Part shown: piece after piece, positions 35,062 through 45,009 of the stretch
How positions within the stretch are numbered: the first letter of the stretch is position 1
How the letters are laid out: every line of letters begins with the position of its first letter
Source: Aquitalea palustris
GTDB lineage: Bacteria > Pseudomonadota > Gammaproteobacteria > Burkholderiales > Chromobacteriaceae
Length of the DNA stretch: 64,000 nucleotides
Direction of reading: 5' to 3'
NCBI RefSeq assembly: GCF_003693445.1
Contig: NZ_RFAR01000037.1
Span: 1-64,000, forward strand
Notes under the pieces: model-generated
Databases searched by the model: none
Seen by the model: the letters and a program-made list of their open reading frames with translations, nothing else
What the model was told of the DNA's origin: nothing
Program-made: the position numbers and the translations under genes

Positions 35062-37350
35062 TTAGAAGACAGTACCCAGCTGGAACTGGAAGCGCTGTTG
35101 CTTGTCGCCTTCCTTCTTGCGCAGCGGGTCGGCATAGCTGAACTTCATCGGTCCCAGCGGCGACAACCAGGTCACGGCAAAACCGGTGGAGTAGCGCAGT
35201 TCGCTGCTGGGCGTGCTGCCAGTAATGGTGGTATCCCACACGGTGCCGGCATCGAAGAACACACTGGCACGTACCGACTTGTTGTCCTTCATGCCCGGGA
35301 AGGGGAACAACACTTCGGCATTGGCCACGGCCTTGCGGGTACCGCCCATGTAGTCGCCATTGGTATCTTTCGGACCCAGGCTGTTGGTATCGTAGCCGCG
35401 TACCGAACCGATACCGCCCAGATAGAAGTTCTGGAAGAACGGCAGGGTGGAAGTCTTGCCATAACCATTGGCATAGCCCACTTCACCGTTCAGCATCAGG
35501 GTATAGGTCTTGGACAGCGGGAAGAACCACTGCTGGGTATGGGTCAGGCGGTAGTACTCGAGATCGCCACCCGGCAGGCCGGCATCAGCCTGCACCTTGA
35601 TCGAGGCACCACGTGTCGGCCACAGCGAGCTGTCGCGGGTGTCGCGACCCCAGCTGACCGAACCCAGCAGGGTCTTGTTCTTCGCGCCATACTTGTCAAC
35701 GAAGTCGATATAACGCTGCGGGCTGGTGTCGTAGGTGGTGATCTTGGTCTGTTCCACACCGATACTGAAATTGATGCGGTCAAACTCGGTCACCGGCACG
35801 CCAAAACGTACCGCTGCACCATCGGTGGAGGTCTTGTAGGCCGAAGTCGAGGTGGCATCCGGATTGTACACGCGGTGGTACAGGTCGTAGCCCAGGCTGA
35901 CGCCATCCGGGGTGAAGTACGGATCGGTAAACGACAGCGAGATGTTCTTGTTCACCTTGCCATTGGAAATACCGAAAGACATGTACTTGCCGGAGCCAAA
36001 GATATTGCTCTGCGAAATGCTGGCAGACAGCTGGATGCCCTCACCCTGCACAAAGCCCACGCCGGCGGAGATGCTGCCGGTGGCACGCTCTTTCAGGTTG
36101 ATGTTCATGTCCACCTGATCGGGCGCATCGGCCACAGCCGGGGTGTCCACGGTGACATCTTCAAAGTAGCCCAGCAGCTCGATACGTTCCTTGCTGCGCT
36201 TGACGTTGGCCGCATTGTAGGTGGCGCCTTCCAGCTGACGCAGTTCGCGTCGCACCACTTCATCGCGGGTCTTGGTGTTACCGACGATGTTGACACGACG
36301 GACATAGGTCTTGCGGCCCGGATCAACGAAGAAGGTGAAACCAACCTGTTTCTTGTCACGGTTGATTTCCGGCAGCGCATTCACATTGGCAAAGGCATAG
36401 CCGTCATTGCCCAGGCGGTCGCTCAGCGCCTTGACGCTTTCAGTCACCTTCTCGTTATTGAACACTTCGCCGTTCTTGATGGTGATCAGCTTGCGCAGAT
36501 CGGCCTCGGGCACTTTCAGATCGCCAGCCAGCTTGATATCGGAAACAGTGAACTTGCCGCCTTCGCTGACATTGATGGTCAGGAACATGTGTTCCTTGTC
36601 GGCACTCATGGAAACCTGGGTCGATTCAATATTGAATTCCAGGTAGCCCTGATTCTGGTAGAAGGCCTTGAGCTTTTCCAGGTCGCCGGTCAGTTTCTGC
36701 TTGGAGTACTGGTTATCCTTGGTCAGCCAGGACAGCCAGCCGCCGGAAGTCAGTGTCATCTCGTCCAGCAACTGGTCCTGGGTAAAGGCCTTGGTGCCGA
36801 CGATATGGATGTCTTTGATCTGGGCAGTAATGCCTTCGGTAATGTCCAGCGTCACCGCCACGCGGTTGCGTTCCAGCTTGGTGACCTGCGGGGTGATCTC
36901 CACCGCATATTTGCCACGGCTATAGTACTGACGCTTCAGCTCCTGCACCGCACCGTCCAGCAAGGCCTGGTCGAAAATGCGCGACTCGGCAAAGCCGTTG
37001 TCCTTCAGTGCCTTTTTCAGCTGATCCTTGCTGAATTCCTTGGCGCCGTTGATGTTGAGCTGGGTAATCACCGGGCGCTCGGCCACGGCCACAATCACCA
37101 CGCCATTGCGCGACTCTACTCGTACATCATCGAAAAAGCCGGTGGCAAACAAGCTCTTGATGGATTCACGCGCTTTTTCTTCGCTAAAGGTGTCGCCCAC
37201 CTTGACCGGGAGGTAGTTGAAGACGGTACCGGCTTCGGTACGCTGCAGGCCTTCAACCCGGATATCCTTGATTACGAACGGATCCGCAGCCCAAACAGCT
37301 GTTGCCGTAGTCATGCCCAGCACAGCGGCCGCAAGTAGTTTCAATTTCAT
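35062..37350 (-). CDS. bamA: outer-membrane protein assembly factor BamA
   Basis: A 762-aa Omp85 protein. Signal peptide MKLKLLAAAVLGMTTATAVW is cleaved before ADPFVIKDIRVEGL, which starts the first of five POTRA domains (about residues 22-420). A 16-stranded beta-barrel follows, with the VRGY motif in GSVRGYDTNSLGP and a terminal phenylalanine (QFQLGTVF), as expected for a Bam substrate. It inserts beta-barrel proteins in the outer membrane. It lies between rseP and skp. Confidence 0.97.
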   Translation of the reverse strand: MKLKLLAAAVLGMTTATAVWAADPFVIKDIRVEGLQRTEAGTVFNYLPVKVGDTFSEEKARESIKSLFATGFFDDVRVESRNGVVIVAVAERPVITQLNINGAKEFSKDQLKKALKDNGFAESRIFDQALLDGAVQELKRQYYSRGKYAVEITPQVTKLERNRVAVTLDITEGITAQIKDIHIVGTKAFTQDQLLDEMTLTSGGWLSWLTKDNQYSKQKLTGDLEKLKAFYQNQGYLEFNIESTQVSMSADKEHMFLTINVSEGGKFTVSDIKLAGDLKVPEADLRKLITIKNGEVFNNEKVTESVKALSDRLGNDGYAFANVNALPEINRDKKQVGFTFFVDPGRKTYVRRVNIVGNTKTRDEVVRRELRQLEGATYNAANVKRSKERIELLGYFEDVTVDTPAVADAPDQVDMNINLKERATGSISAGVGFVQGEGIQLSASISQSNIFGSGKYMSFGISNGKVNKNISLSFTDPYFTPDGVSLGYDLYHRVYNPDATSTSAYKTSTDGAAVRFGVPVTEFDRINFSIGVEQTKITTYDTSPQRYIDFVDKYGAKNKTLLGSVSWGRDTRDSSLWPTRGASIKVQADAGLPGGDLEYYRLTHTQQWFFPLSKTYTLMLNGEVGYANGYGKTSTLPFFQNFYLGGIGSVRGYDTNSLGPKDTNGDYMGGTRKAVANAEVLFPFPGMKDNKSVRASVFFDAGTVWDTTITGSTPSSELRYSTGFAVTWLSPLGPMKFSYADPLRKKEGDKQQRFQFQLGTVF

Positions 37351-37359
37351 AGGTTTGTT

Positions 37360-38706
37360 TTAACCCCCAAAAAGGCGGCTGATATCGTTCAGCACGGCAA
37401 ATAGCATCAGCGACGCCAGCAGGATGAATCCGATCTTCTGTCCAAACAGTTGCGCACGCTCGCTCAGCGGGCGGCCTTTGACCAGCTCCGCGACATAATA
37501 CATTAAGTGCCCACCATCCAGCACAGGTATCGGCAATAGATTCAACACGCCGATACTGACACTGATCAGCGCCAGAAATTCAAGATACGGGCTCCAGCCC
37601 TCGCGTGCGGTCTGACCGGCGATGCTGGCAATGGTCAGCGGACCGGACAAATTGTCCAGAGAAGCCTGACCGATCACCATGCGCCCGAGGAATTTCAGGC
37701 TCATCCAGGCGGTGTTGCCGGTCTTGTGCAAGGCCTCGACGGCAGCTTCGGCCACGCTAGGCTTGTGCATGAAACTCAACTGTTTCATCCAGGCGCTGTC
37801 CAGCAGCGGCGCGGCACCGATACGACCTATCATCACATCGCCATCAGCCACGGTGGCCGGGCGCAGTTTGACATCCTGCGGTTTGCCGTCGCGCTCGATG
37901 CGAATCAGTAATTCCTTGCCAGGGCTTTCGTGGATCAGCTTGACCCAGGCATCCCAGCTGGCCAGCGGCTTGCCATCTGCCGACAACAGCTTGTCGCCTG
38001 CCTTGAGGCCGGCCTTGGCCGCCACGCCACCCTCTTCCACACCACCGATGGCCGGCAGGTAACGCATCGGCATCAGGCCGGGGTTACCCTGCTCCAGCGC
38101 CTTGAGTGCATCTTCATCCGCCTGCGCCGGGTCGATACTGCGCAGCTGGGTGGTAGCCTGCGGCGTTTTCACCTGCACGCGAATCGGCACATCACCGCTG
38201 CCCGCGGCATCCACCAGCGCCAGCCGCAGCTGCTGCCAGTCAGCCACCGGCTGACCATTGACCGACAATACCCGGTCACCCGCCTGAAAACCGGCAGTCG
38301 CCGCCAGACTGGGCGTCAGCACCGTCCCCACCTGCGGTGACAATTGCATCATGCCGCCGGCAATCACTGCCCAGTAAAACAAGACCGCCAGCAGCAGATT
38401 AGCCAGCGGCCCAGCCACCACAATGGCCATGCGCTTGAGCACGTGCTGGTTGTTGAAGGCCAGATGCCGCTCTTCGGCCGGCACTTCCATTTCGCGCTCG
38501 TCCAGCATGCGCACATAGCCGCCCAGCGGAATGGGACTGATGGCCCACTCGGTATCGCCACGCTGAACAGTAAAGAGCGGCTTGCCGAAACCCACGGAAA
38601 AGCGCAGCACCTTGACACCGCACAGCCGCGCCACCCAGAAGTGGCCCAGTTCGTGGAAGGTGACCAATACGCCAATGGCCACCAGGAATGCAATGAATGT
38701 CAGCAT
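37360..38706 (-). CDS. rseP: RIP metalloprotease RseP
   Basis: A 448-aa site-2 protease. The first membrane helix carries the zinc motif HELGH (residues 18-22), two PDZ domains lie in the periplasmic middle (about residues 115-310), and the C-terminal helices hold [16 protein letters not shown], which supplies the third zinc ligand. It cleaves anti-sigma factor RseA and signal peptide remnants within the membrane. It overlaps dxr by 7 bp and precedes bamA, coupling envelope-stress signalling and outer-membrane assembly. Confidence 0.95.
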   Translation of the reverse strand: MLTFIAFLVAIGVLVTFHELGHFWVARLCGVKVLRFSVGFGKPLFTVQRGDTEWAISPIPLGGYVRMLDEREMEVPAEERHLAFNNQHVLKRMAIVVAGPLANLLLAVLFYWAVIAGGMMQLSPQVGTVLTPSLAATAGFQAGDRVLSVNGQPVADWQQLRLALVDAAGSGDVPIRVQVKTPQATTQLRSIDPAQADEDALKALEQGNPGLMPMRYLPAIGGVEEGGVAAKAGLKAGDKLLSADGKPLASWDAWVKLIHESPGKELLIRIERDGKPQDVKLRPATVADGDVMIGRIGAAPLLDSAWMKQLSFMHKPSVAEAAVEALHKTGNTAWMSLKFLGRMVIGQASLDNLSGPLTIASIAGQTAREGWSPYLEFLALISVSIGVLNLLPIPVLDGGHLMYYVAELVKGRPLSERAQLFGQKIGFILLASLMLFAVLNDISRLFGG

Positions 38707-39881
38707 GAGCCCACCTTGTTTGCGGCAAAGCGTCGCGCCTCGCCATCCTTGTCCAGCAGCGCCGCCAGCGTACTGCTGGCTGACAGGCTGACACCCGCCA
38801 GCGTGGCATCCACCACCTTGGCGATATCGACAAAACGCAGGCGACCTTCCAGGAAAGCCGCCACTGCCACTTCATTGGCCGCATTCAGCACCGCCGGCGC
38901 ATCGCCACCACTTTGCAGCGAAGCGAATGCCAGGCCCAGACAGGGAAAGCGCTGCAAATCAGGCTGCTCGAAGGTAAGCGAGCCCATGGTGAAAAAATCC
39001 AGCGATGCCACGCCCGCCTCGATACGCTCCGGCCAGGCCAGTGCACAGGCAATCGGCGTGCGCATATCAGGCGAACCCAGCTGCGCCAGCACCGAGCCAT
39101 CGCGGTATTGCACCATGGAATGGATGACACTTTGCGGATGGACCACCACATCGATACGCTCCGGCGGCGCAGCAAACAGCCAGTGCGCCTCGATCACTTC
39201 CAGTCCCTTGTTCATCAGGCTGGCCGAATCCACCGAAATCTTGCGCCCCATCACCCAATTGGGATGGCGGCAGGCATCTTCCGGCGTGACCTTCAGCAAT
39301 GCCTCGGCACTGTGCTGGCGAAACGGCCCACCCGAAGCGGTCAGGATAATCTTGCGGATGCCCGAGGCATCCAGATTGCCGGCATAGTCATGCGGCAAGG
39401 ACTGGAAAATGGCGTTGTGCTCGCTATCTACCGGCAGCAGGGTGGCACCATGCTCGCGCACTGCCTCCATGAACAACCGGCCCGCCACCACCAATGCTTC
39501 CTTGTTGGCCAGCAGGATTTTCTTGCCGGCACGCGCAGCCGCCATCGCGGACGGCAGGCCGGCCGCCCCGACAATGGCGGCCATTACCACATCCACTTCC
39601 GGCAAGGCGGCCACCCGCTCCAGCGCAGCCGCACCATGCAGCACCTCGGTAGCCAGCCCCTGCTCGCGCAGCCGGCCTTGCAAGGCATTGGCTGCGGCGG
39701 CATCGGCCACCACGACATAAAGGGGAAGAAAACGACAAGCCTGTTCGAACAGGCGATCCACCTGGCGGTGGCCACTGAGGGCCACTACCCGGTAACGATC
39801 AGGATGACGGGCAACCACATCCAGCGTATTGACGCCGATGCTGCCGGTTGCCCCAAGAACTGCAATGCCTTGAGGTTTCAT
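38700..39881 (-). CDS. dxr: 1-deoxy-D-xylulose-5-phosphate reductoisomerase
   Basis: A 393-aa enzyme of the MEP isoprenoid pathway. The NADPH site [13 protein letters not shown] starts at residue 9; [24 protein letters not shown] (metal ligands) and [10 protein letters not shown] follow, and the C-terminal helix bundle contains [12 protein letters not shown]. It converts DXP to MEP. It sits between cdsA and rseP, the usual order in beta- and gammaproteobacteria. Confidence 0.96.
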   Translation of the reverse strand: MKPQGIAVLGATGSIGVNTLDVVARHPDRYRVVALSGHRQVDRLFEQACRFLPLYVVVADAAAANALQGRLREQGLATEVLHGAAALERVAALPEVDVVMAAIVGAAGLPSAMAAARAGKKILLANKEALVVAGRLFMEAVREHGATLLPVDSEHNAIFQSLPHDYAGNLDASGIRKIILTASGGPFRQHSAEALLKVTPEDACRHPNWVMGRKISVDSASLMNKGLEVIEAHWLFAAPPERIDVVVHPQSVIHSMVQYRDGSVLAQLGSPDMRTPIACALAWPERIEAGVASLDFFTMGSLTFEQPDLQRFPCLGLAFASLQSGGDAPAVLNAANEVAVAAFLEGRLRFVDIAKVVDATLAGVSLSASSTLAALLDKDGEARRFAANKVGSC

Positions 39882-39890
39882 GAGATGAGC

Positions 39891-40697
39891 TTACAGCCCG
39901 CCCAGCACGCGCAGCGCATTGCTGACTGCCAGAACGGCAATGAGACTATCGATTCGGTCGTAAACGCCGCCATGGCCAGGCAGCAGCTTGCTGCTGTCTT
40001 TCATGCCCGAGACGCGCTTGAACCAGGATTCCAGCAGATCACCGCAGACACTGACCGCAGTCAGCGGCAAGGCCAGCAGCACCAGCCCCCACAACGGCAG
40101 CCCTACGGATATCCAGCCCAGCTTGCTGACGATGACCACATACACCGCCACGCCGACCAGTGCGCCATACACCCCTTCCCAGCTCTTGCCGGGACTGATG
40201 GACGGTGCCAGCTTGCGCTTGCCAAAGGCCTTGCCAGAGAAATAAGCCGCCACATCCGCCACCCACACCAGGCCCATCACGGCCAGCAAGGTCAGGGCAT
40301 GGGCGCTGTCGGCCTGCGGCCGCCACTCGAGAAAACCATACCAGGCCGGCAGCATCAGCAACCAGCCCAGCAGCATGGCCAGCGGCAGGGACGCCAACTT
40401 CCAGCGCCGCACCAGCCACAGGGGCATGATCAGCAGCCAGAACGCCAGCGCCAGGCCATGACCAGCCAGCGGCATATGCCAGCCCTGCTGCCAGGACAGG
40501 CCAGCGAATGCGCTGCTCAGCGCCAGGTAGGCCCATTGCAGCGCACCGTGCAGACCGGCCATGCGCGAGAATTCCCACAGCGCCAGCAGGATGATCAGCC
40601 AGGAAAAGCCGGCCCAGGCATTAGCCGGAAACAGGAACAATGCTGCCAGCATCAGCGGCAGCAATACCAGGGCAGTCAGAATGCGTGTCTTGAGCAT
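39891..40697 (-). CDS. cdsA: phosphatidate cytidylyltransferase
   Basis: A 268-aa integral membrane enzyme with seven or eight helices. The CTP-transfer signature appears as APSISPGKSWEGVYGALVG and VSGMKDSSKLLPGHGGVYDRIDS near the C-terminus. It makes CDP-diacylglycerol for all phospholipids. It is 6 bp behind uppS and 9 bp ahead of dxr. Confidence 0.95.
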   Translation of the reverse strand: MLKTRILTALVLLPLMLAALFLFPANAWAGFSWLIILLALWEFSRMAGLHGALQWAYLALSSAFAGLSWQQGWHMPLAGHGLALAFWLLIMPLWLVRRWKLASLPLAMLLGWLLMLPAWYGFLEWRPQADSAHALTLLAVMGLVWVADVAAYFSGKAFGKRKLAPSISPGKSWEGVYGALVGVAVYVVIVSKLGWISVGLPLWGLVLLALPLTAVSVCGDLLESWFKRVSGMKDSSKLLPGHGGVYDRIDSLIAVLAVSNALRVLGGL

Positions 40698-40703
40698 GGA
40701 GGA

Positions 40704-41453
40704 TCAGTTTCTGCGCTGCTGGACCGGCAGCTGTTCGCTGGTACGGCCAAAACGGCGCTCGCGTTCGCGATAGGAATTGAGCGCGCCCTCCAGGGCCGTG
40801 CGATCAAAGTCCGGCCACAACAGATCGGTAAAGTACAGCTCGGAATAAGCCAGTTGCCACAACAGGAAGTTGCTGATGCGCTGCTCGCCACCCGTACGGA
40901 TGAACAAATCAGGCTCCGGCGCCCAGTGGGTGGACAAGCGCTCGGCCAGATTCTCTTCGGTAATCTGGCTGACACCATCGGCGATCAGGCCATTGACGGC
41001 ATTGAGCACATCCCAGCGGCCACCGTAGTCGGCGGCAATACTCAGCACCAGGCCATCATTGCCGGCAGTCTTGTCCTCTGCCGCCTGGATGCGTTCGGCC
41101 AGCGCCGGGCTGAAACGCTCGCGCGTACCCAGCACCCGCAGCCGGATATTGTTTGAATGCAGCTTGCTGACTTCGCTTTCCAGCGCGCGGATGAACAGAT
41201 CCATCAGGAAGGACACTTCATCCTGCGGCCGCCGCCAGTTTTCCGTGGAAAAGGCGAACAGCGTCAGGTACTCCACCCCCAGCTCCTTGCAGGCGGTCAC
41301 TACTTCGCGCACGGTATCCAGCCCTTTTTTATGGCCGGCTACCCGTGGCAGGAAACGCTTTTTGGCCCAGCGGCCATTGCCATCCATGATGATGGCGATA
41401 TGCCGGGGTACGCAGCGTACCTCCGGCACGTCCTTGGTGGAGCTTCCAAACAA
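40704..41453 (-). CDS. uppS: undecaprenyl diphosphate synthase
   Basis: A 249-aa cis-prenyltransferase. [20 protein letters not shown] carries the catalytic Asp (about D24) and the diphosphate-binding residues; [11 protein letters not shown] and [17 protein letters not shown] are the other family motifs. It makes the C55 carrier lipid for peptidoglycan and O-antigen. Located between frr and cdsA. Confidence 0.96.
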   Translation of the reverse strand: MFGSSTKDVPEVRCVPRHIAIIMDGNGRWAKKRFLPRVAGHKKGLDTVREVVTACKELGVEYLTLFAFSTENWRRPQDEVSFLMDLFIRALESEVSKLHSNNIRLRVLGTRERFSPALAERIQAAEDKTAGNDGLVLSIAADYGGRWDVLNAVNGLIADGVSQITEENLAERLSTHWAPEPDLFIRTGGEQRISNFLLWQLAYSELYFTDLLWPDFDRTALEGALNSYRERERRFGRTSEQLPVQQRRN

Positions 41454-41464
41454 GGCTATTTCCT

Positions 41465-42022
41465 TTATACCGCCATCAGGTCTGCTTCTTTGGCTGCCAG
41501 CGCCTTGTCGATCTCGGCAATGAACTTGTCAGTCATTTTCTGGATGTCGTCCTGGCCGCGGCGCTCGTCATCCTCGGTAATCGACTTGTCCTTGAGCAGG
41601 TTCTTGAAGTCATTGTTGGCATCGCGGCGGATATTGCGCACGGCCACGCGGGCACCTTCAGCCTCGCTCTTCACCACTTTGATCAGGTCGCGGCGACGCT
41701 CTTCGGTCAGCATCGGCATCGGCACGCGGATGATCTCGCCCATGGAGGCCGGATTCAGGCCCAGATCAGAATCACGAATGGCCTTTTCGATCTTGGCCAC
41801 CATATTCTTTTCCCAGGCTTGCACACCGATGGTGCGGGAATCGATCAGGCTGACATTGGCGACCTGGTTCACCGGCACATCGCTGCCATAGTAGTCGACC
41901 ATGACATGATCAAGAATGCCGGTGTGGGCGCGACCTGTTCGCACTTTGGTCAGGTCGGTCTTGAACGCCTCCAGAGACTTGGTCATCTTCTGCTCGGCGG
42001 ATTTCTTGACTTCATTAATCAT
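41465..42022 (-). CDS. frr: ribosome recycling factor
   Basis: A 185-aa RRF of standard length, starting [20 protein letters not shown]. It has [13 protein letters not shown], the globular domain with [10 protein letters not shown] and the C-terminal helix ending ADLMAV. It splits post-termination ribosomes with EF-G. The frame is open 11 codons upstream, but MINEVK at 42022 is the conserved start. Confidence 0.96.
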   Translation of the reverse strand: MINEVKKSAEQKMTKSLEAFKTDLTKVRTGRAHTGILDHVMVDYYGSDVPVNQVANVSLIDSRTIGVQAWEKNMVAKIEKAIRDSDLGLNPASMGEIIRVPMPMLTEERRRDLIKVVKSEAEGARVAVRNIRRDANNDFKNLLKDKSITEDDERRGQDDIQKMTDKFIAEIDKALAAKEADLMAV

Positions 42023-42103
42023 GCTTGCTCCAAAAATCGGTACTTTGAAAAACAAGGCGGAAAGCGGCTTCCAGCCGTTTCCGCCCCTTGGTATTCGTCA
42101 AGC

Positions 42104-42823
42104 TCAGCAGTGTACCAGCGTGCCTTCATCTTCGCCAAGCACTACGCGCTTGAGCGCGCCCTGCTTGAAGATGCTGAACACCTTGATATTGAGGTGCTGG
42201 TCACGGCACAGCGCGAAGGCGGTGGCATCCATCACTTTCAGATTGCGGCCGATGGCCTCATCAAAAGTCAGGGTCTGGTAGCGCACGGCATCGGGATTCT
42301 TTTTCGGATCATCGGTATACACGCCATCGACCTTGGTGGCCTTGAGCATGATGTCCACATTCATTTCCATGCCGCGCAGTGCAGCTGCGGTATCCGTGGT
42401 AAAGAAGGGGTTGCCGGTACCGGCACCGAAAATCACCACCTTGCCCTCTTCCAGATACTGCATGGCCTTGCCGCGCACATAGGGCTCGGCAATCTGCTGC
42501 ATGGTCAGTGCGGATTGCACGCGGGCAATCAGGCCAACCTTGCCCATGGCATCCTTCAGCGCCAGTGCATTCATCACCGTCGCCATCATGCCCATGTAGT
42601 CGGCAGTGGCGCGGTCCATGCCGCTGGCAGCGCTGGAGACGCCACGGAAAATATTGCCGCCACCAATCACGATACCCACCTGCACGCCAAGCTCTACCAC
42701 TTCCTTGATCTGGCCAACAATCTGCTCGATGGTCGAGCGGTTGATGCCATAGTTATCGTCACCCATCAGGGCTTCACCAGACAGCTTGAGCAGAATGCGT
42801 TTATAGGAAGGAGCTTGGCTCAT
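42104..42823 (-). CDS. pyrH: uridylate kinase
   Basis: A 239-aa hexameric UMP kinase. [17 protein letters not shown] is the phosphate loop region, then [30 protein letters not shown] and [18 protein letters not shown]. It phosphorylates UMP to UDP. The start at 42823 (MSQAPSYK) is chosen over a longer frame because AGGA-like sequence and family alignment fit there. Confidence 0.96.
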   Translation of the reverse strand: MSQAPSYKRILLKLSGEALMGDDNYGINRSTIEQIVGQIKEVVELGVQVGIVIGGGNIFRGVSSAASGMDRATADYMGMMATVMNALALKDAMGKVGLIARVQSALTMQQIAEPYVRGKAMQYLEEGKVVIFGAGTGNPFFTTDTAAALRGMEMNVDIMLKATKVDGVYTDDPKKNPDAVRYQTLTFDEAIGRNLKVMDATAFALCRDQHLNIKVFSIFKQGALKRVVLGEDEGTLVHC

Positions 42824-42865
42824 GATAACCTCGAGTTGGGTGTTTTTAGGGCGTTCAGTTTGCAA

Positions 42866-42893
42866 AACGGCACCCTGCAGGCAGGGTGCCGTT
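42866..42893 (-). terminator. intrinsic terminator between tsf and pyrH
   Basis: AACGGCACCCTGC pairs with GCAGGGTGCCGTT (13 bp). In the minus direction the stem runs into TTTTGC. It probably reduces read-through from the strongly expressed rpsB-tsf part into pyrH-frr. Confidence 0.75.
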
Positions 42894-42915
42894 CGATCAT
42901 ACAGTCTTGTCAGAC

Positions 42916-43782
42916 TTACAGCTTGGCAGCGGCAGCCACTTCAGCAGCATAGTCTACAACCTTCTTCTCGATGCCTTCACCAACAACAAACATGGTGAAT
43001 GCCTTCACAGAAGCGGATTTTTCAGCCAGCAGCTTTTCAACGGTCACGTCCGGGTTCTTGACGAAAGGCTGACCCACCAGGGTCACTTCAGCCAGGTACT
43101 TGTTGACGCGGCCTTCTACCATCTTGGCGACGATATCAGCCGGCTTGCCGGATTCGGCAGCTTGCGCGGTGTAGATCTTGCGTTCTTGTTCCAGGGTTTC
43201 GGCCGGAACCTGATCCTTGGAAACACAGATCGGCTTGGAAGCAGCGATGTGCATGGCAATGTCGCGACCCAGCGCTTCGTCACCCTTCAGATCAACGATA
43301 ACGCCGATCTTGGCACCGTGCAGGTAGGTGGCGATGGTGCCGTCGGTTTCGTAACGCACGAAACGACGGATGGTCATGTTCTCACCCAGCTTGGCGATGG
43401 CAGCCTTGCGGATTTCTTCTACGGACACGCCGTCTACTTCAACAGCGGACAGGGCTTCAACATCAGCCGGGTTCGCAGTTGCAGCAGCCTGGGCAGCAGC
43501 AGCAGCCAGGGCCAGGAAGGTCGGGTCCTTGGCAACGAAGTCGGTTTCACAGTTCACTTCAACCAGGGCGCCAACGCCACCAGCCACGAAGGAACCGATG
43601 ATACCTTCGGCAGCCAGACGGCCAGCCATCTTGGAAGCCTTGTTACCGGACTTGATACGCAGAATTTCTTCGGCCTTGGCAGCGTCGCCTTCAGCTTCAA
43701 CCAGGGCTTTTTTGCACTCCATCATGCCCAGGCCGGTAGCAGCGCGCAGATCCGAAACCATCTTTGCGGTAATTTCCGCCAT
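42916..43782 (-). CDS. tsf: elongation factor Ts
   Basis: A 288-aa EF-Ts. The N-terminal [20 protein letters not shown] and [14 protein letters not shown] are followed by [16 protein letters not shown], the conserved core that touches EF-Tu, and two dimerisation subdomains. It exchanges GDP for GTP on EF-Tu. Codon use is strongly biased, as in rpsB. It follows rpsB after a terminator/attenuator hairpin. Confidence 0.97.
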   Translation of the reverse strand: MAEITAKMVSDLRAATGLGMMECKKALVEAEGDAAKAEEILRIKSGNKASKMAGRLAAEGIIGSFVAGGVGALVEVNCETDFVAKDPTFLALAAAAAQAAATANPADVEALSAVEVDGVSVEEIRKAAIAKLGENMTIRRFVRYETDGTIATYLHGAKIGVIVDLKGDEALGRDIAMHIAASKPICVSKDQVPAETLEQERKIYTAQAAESGKPADIVAKMVEGRVNKYLAEVTLVGQPFVKNPDVTVEKLLAEKSASVKAFTMFVVGEGIEKKVVDYAAEVAAAAKL

Positions 43783-43821
43783 TTGTAACTCCTGTATTCG
43801 ATACGTAAGGTAATCAGGTCT

Positions 43822-43846
43822 AAAAAAAGGGGCTTGCGCCCCCTTT
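43822..43846 (-). terminator. attenuator-type hairpin between rpsB and tsf
   Basis: AAAGGGG pairs with CCCCTTT; in the minus direction it is followed by a run of seven T. It probably sets the ratio of S2 to EF-Ts transcripts. Confidence 0.75.
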
Positions 43847-43855
43847 CGAGTCTGC

Positions 43856-44584
43856 TTACTCAGCCTGGGCCGTTTCAGCAGCGGCTACGACTTCTTGCAG
43901 CGACTGAGCGCGGCCTTCCAGTACGGCGTCGGCGATGCCGCGAGCGTACAGGCGGATAGCGCGACTGGAGTCATCGTTACCCGGAACTACGTAGTCGATG
44001 CCGTCCGGGGAGTTGTTGGTATCAACAACGCCGATAACCGGGATGCCCAGTTTCTTGGCTTCAACAATGGTACCTTTCTGGTAGCCAGTGTCGATAACGA
44101 AGATGGCGTCCGGCAGGCCCTTCATATCTTTGATACCGCCCAGCGAGCGTTCCAGTTTGTCAACTTCGCGTTGCAGGTCCAACAGTTCTTTCTTGTTGTA
44201 ACCCATGTCAGCGCCTTCCAGGATGGCACGCTTCTCTTCAAGACGCTTGATGGACTGCTTCACGGTCTTGTAGTTGGTCAGCATGCCGCCGAGCCAGCGG
44301 TGATCAACAAACGGCATGCCAGCGCGAGCGGCTTCTTCACGGACGATCTCACGTGCCTGACGCTTGGTACCAACAAACATTACGGTACCCTTGTTGGCGG
44401 CCAGACGACGCACATATTCCTGGGCGCTGATGAACAGCGGCAGAGTCTTTTCCAGGTTGATGATGTGGATCTTGTTGCGGCTGCCAAAGATGTACTGAGC
44501 CATCTTCGGGTTCCAGAAACGGGTTTGGTGGCCGAAGTGAACACCGGCCTCAAGCATTTGACGCATGGTAACGTTGGTGGACAT
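43856..44584 (-). CDS. rpsB: 30S ribosomal protein S2
   Basis: A 242-aa S2 starting [53 protein letters not shown] and [19 protein letters not shown] are the family signatures. It binds the 30S body next to S1. AAGGAG ahead of ATG 44584 sets the start; upstream codons in the open frame belong to the structured leader. Confidence 0.97.
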   Translation of the reverse strand: MSTNVTMRQMLEAGVHFGHQTRFWNPKMAQYIFGSRNKIHIINLEKTLPLFISAQEYVRRLAANKGTVMFVGTKRQAREIVREEAARAGMPFVDHRWLGGMLTNYKTVKQSIKRLEEKRAILEGADMGYNKKELLDLQREVDKLERSLGGIKDMKGLPDAIFVIDTGYQKGTIVEAKKLGIPVIGVVDTNNSPDGIDYVVPGNDDSSRAIRLYARGIADAVLEGRAQSLQEVVAAAETAQAE

Positions 44585-44612
44585 GCAAAAACTCCTTAAA
44601 GGGTTAAGCCTC

Positions 44613-44668
44613 CATCCGCGCAGACAACCGTCAGTATCAGAAATTGACGGCACCCTTTGGCACGGATG
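44613..44668 (-). promoter_or_regulatory. structured rpsB mRNA leader
   Basis: The leader between the predicted promoter and rpsB folds into an outer stem (44613-44621 with 44660-44668, CATCCG/CGGATG core) and an inner 6-bp hairpin CCGTCA/TGACGG (44628-44633 with 44645-44650). In gammaproteobacteria S2 represses its own mRNA through a leader structure (the t44/rpsB leader); this may be the counterpart here, by analogy only. Confidence 0.55.
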
Positions 44669-44707
44669 TGCGTAGTTTATTCCCCTACCCAATGTAGAGG
44701 ACGCAAG

Positions 44708-44737
44708 ATTCTAGCACCACAGCACAAGCTCACTCAA
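44708..44737 (-). promoter_or_regulatory. rpsB-tsf promoter
   Basis: Minus-strand TTGAGT (-35, 44732-44737) and TAGAAT (-10, 44708-44713) with an 18-bp spacer. Transcription would begin near 44701, leaving a leader of about 115 bases. Confidence 0.6.
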
Positions 44738-44930
44738 GCGTCTTGCCTGCATTTGCCTGCTCACGGGCCAATTCCTGCCGTTTTCGCAGGCGGCGCCGTG
44801 TCATTCTTGCAATAAACAGGGTGGGCAGGAAGCCGAGGAAAAACAGGATGGAAAACGTAGCCCACAGGCTGTTCTGCGCCACCGCCAGCATCAACACCAC
44901 GTAGAGCCAGCCGATCAATACCATGTACAT
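44730..44930 (-). CDS. small two-helix membrane protein of unknown function
   Basis: A 66-aa frame starting MYMVLIGWLYVVLMLAVAQ with two hydrophobic segments (about residues 2-19 and 22-43) and a strongly basic tail (RMTRRRLRKRQELAREQ). A basic cytoplasmic tail after two helices suggests an inner-membrane protein with both ends inside. The longer frame to 45068 overlaps the divergent nitronate monooxygenase start and is less likely. No strong ribosome-binding site. Family not recognised; it is the gene just upstream of rpsB, whose promoter overlaps its end. Confidence 0.6.
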   Translation of the reverse strand: MYMVLIGWLYVVLMLAVAQNSLWATFSILFFLGFLPTLFIARMTRRRLRKRQELAREQANAGKTLE

Positions 44931-45009
44931 AATCAAACAACCGTTTGAAATTTTCGAAAAAAGCCTGAACAATAGCCCGACATTGTAAACCACCTGCCCG
45001 GCCACCATC

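Noticed and set aside
34657-37338. An 893-codon open frame antisense to bamA and skp
   Set aside because: Long antisense frames are common in GC-rich genes; the sense strand encodes unmistakable BamA and Skp, and the antisense product has no domain or usable start signal.
38913-41156. A 747-codon open frame antisense to dxr, cdsA and uppS
   Set aside because: The Gln/His/Arg-rich product is a codon-mirror artefact across three well-supported genes.
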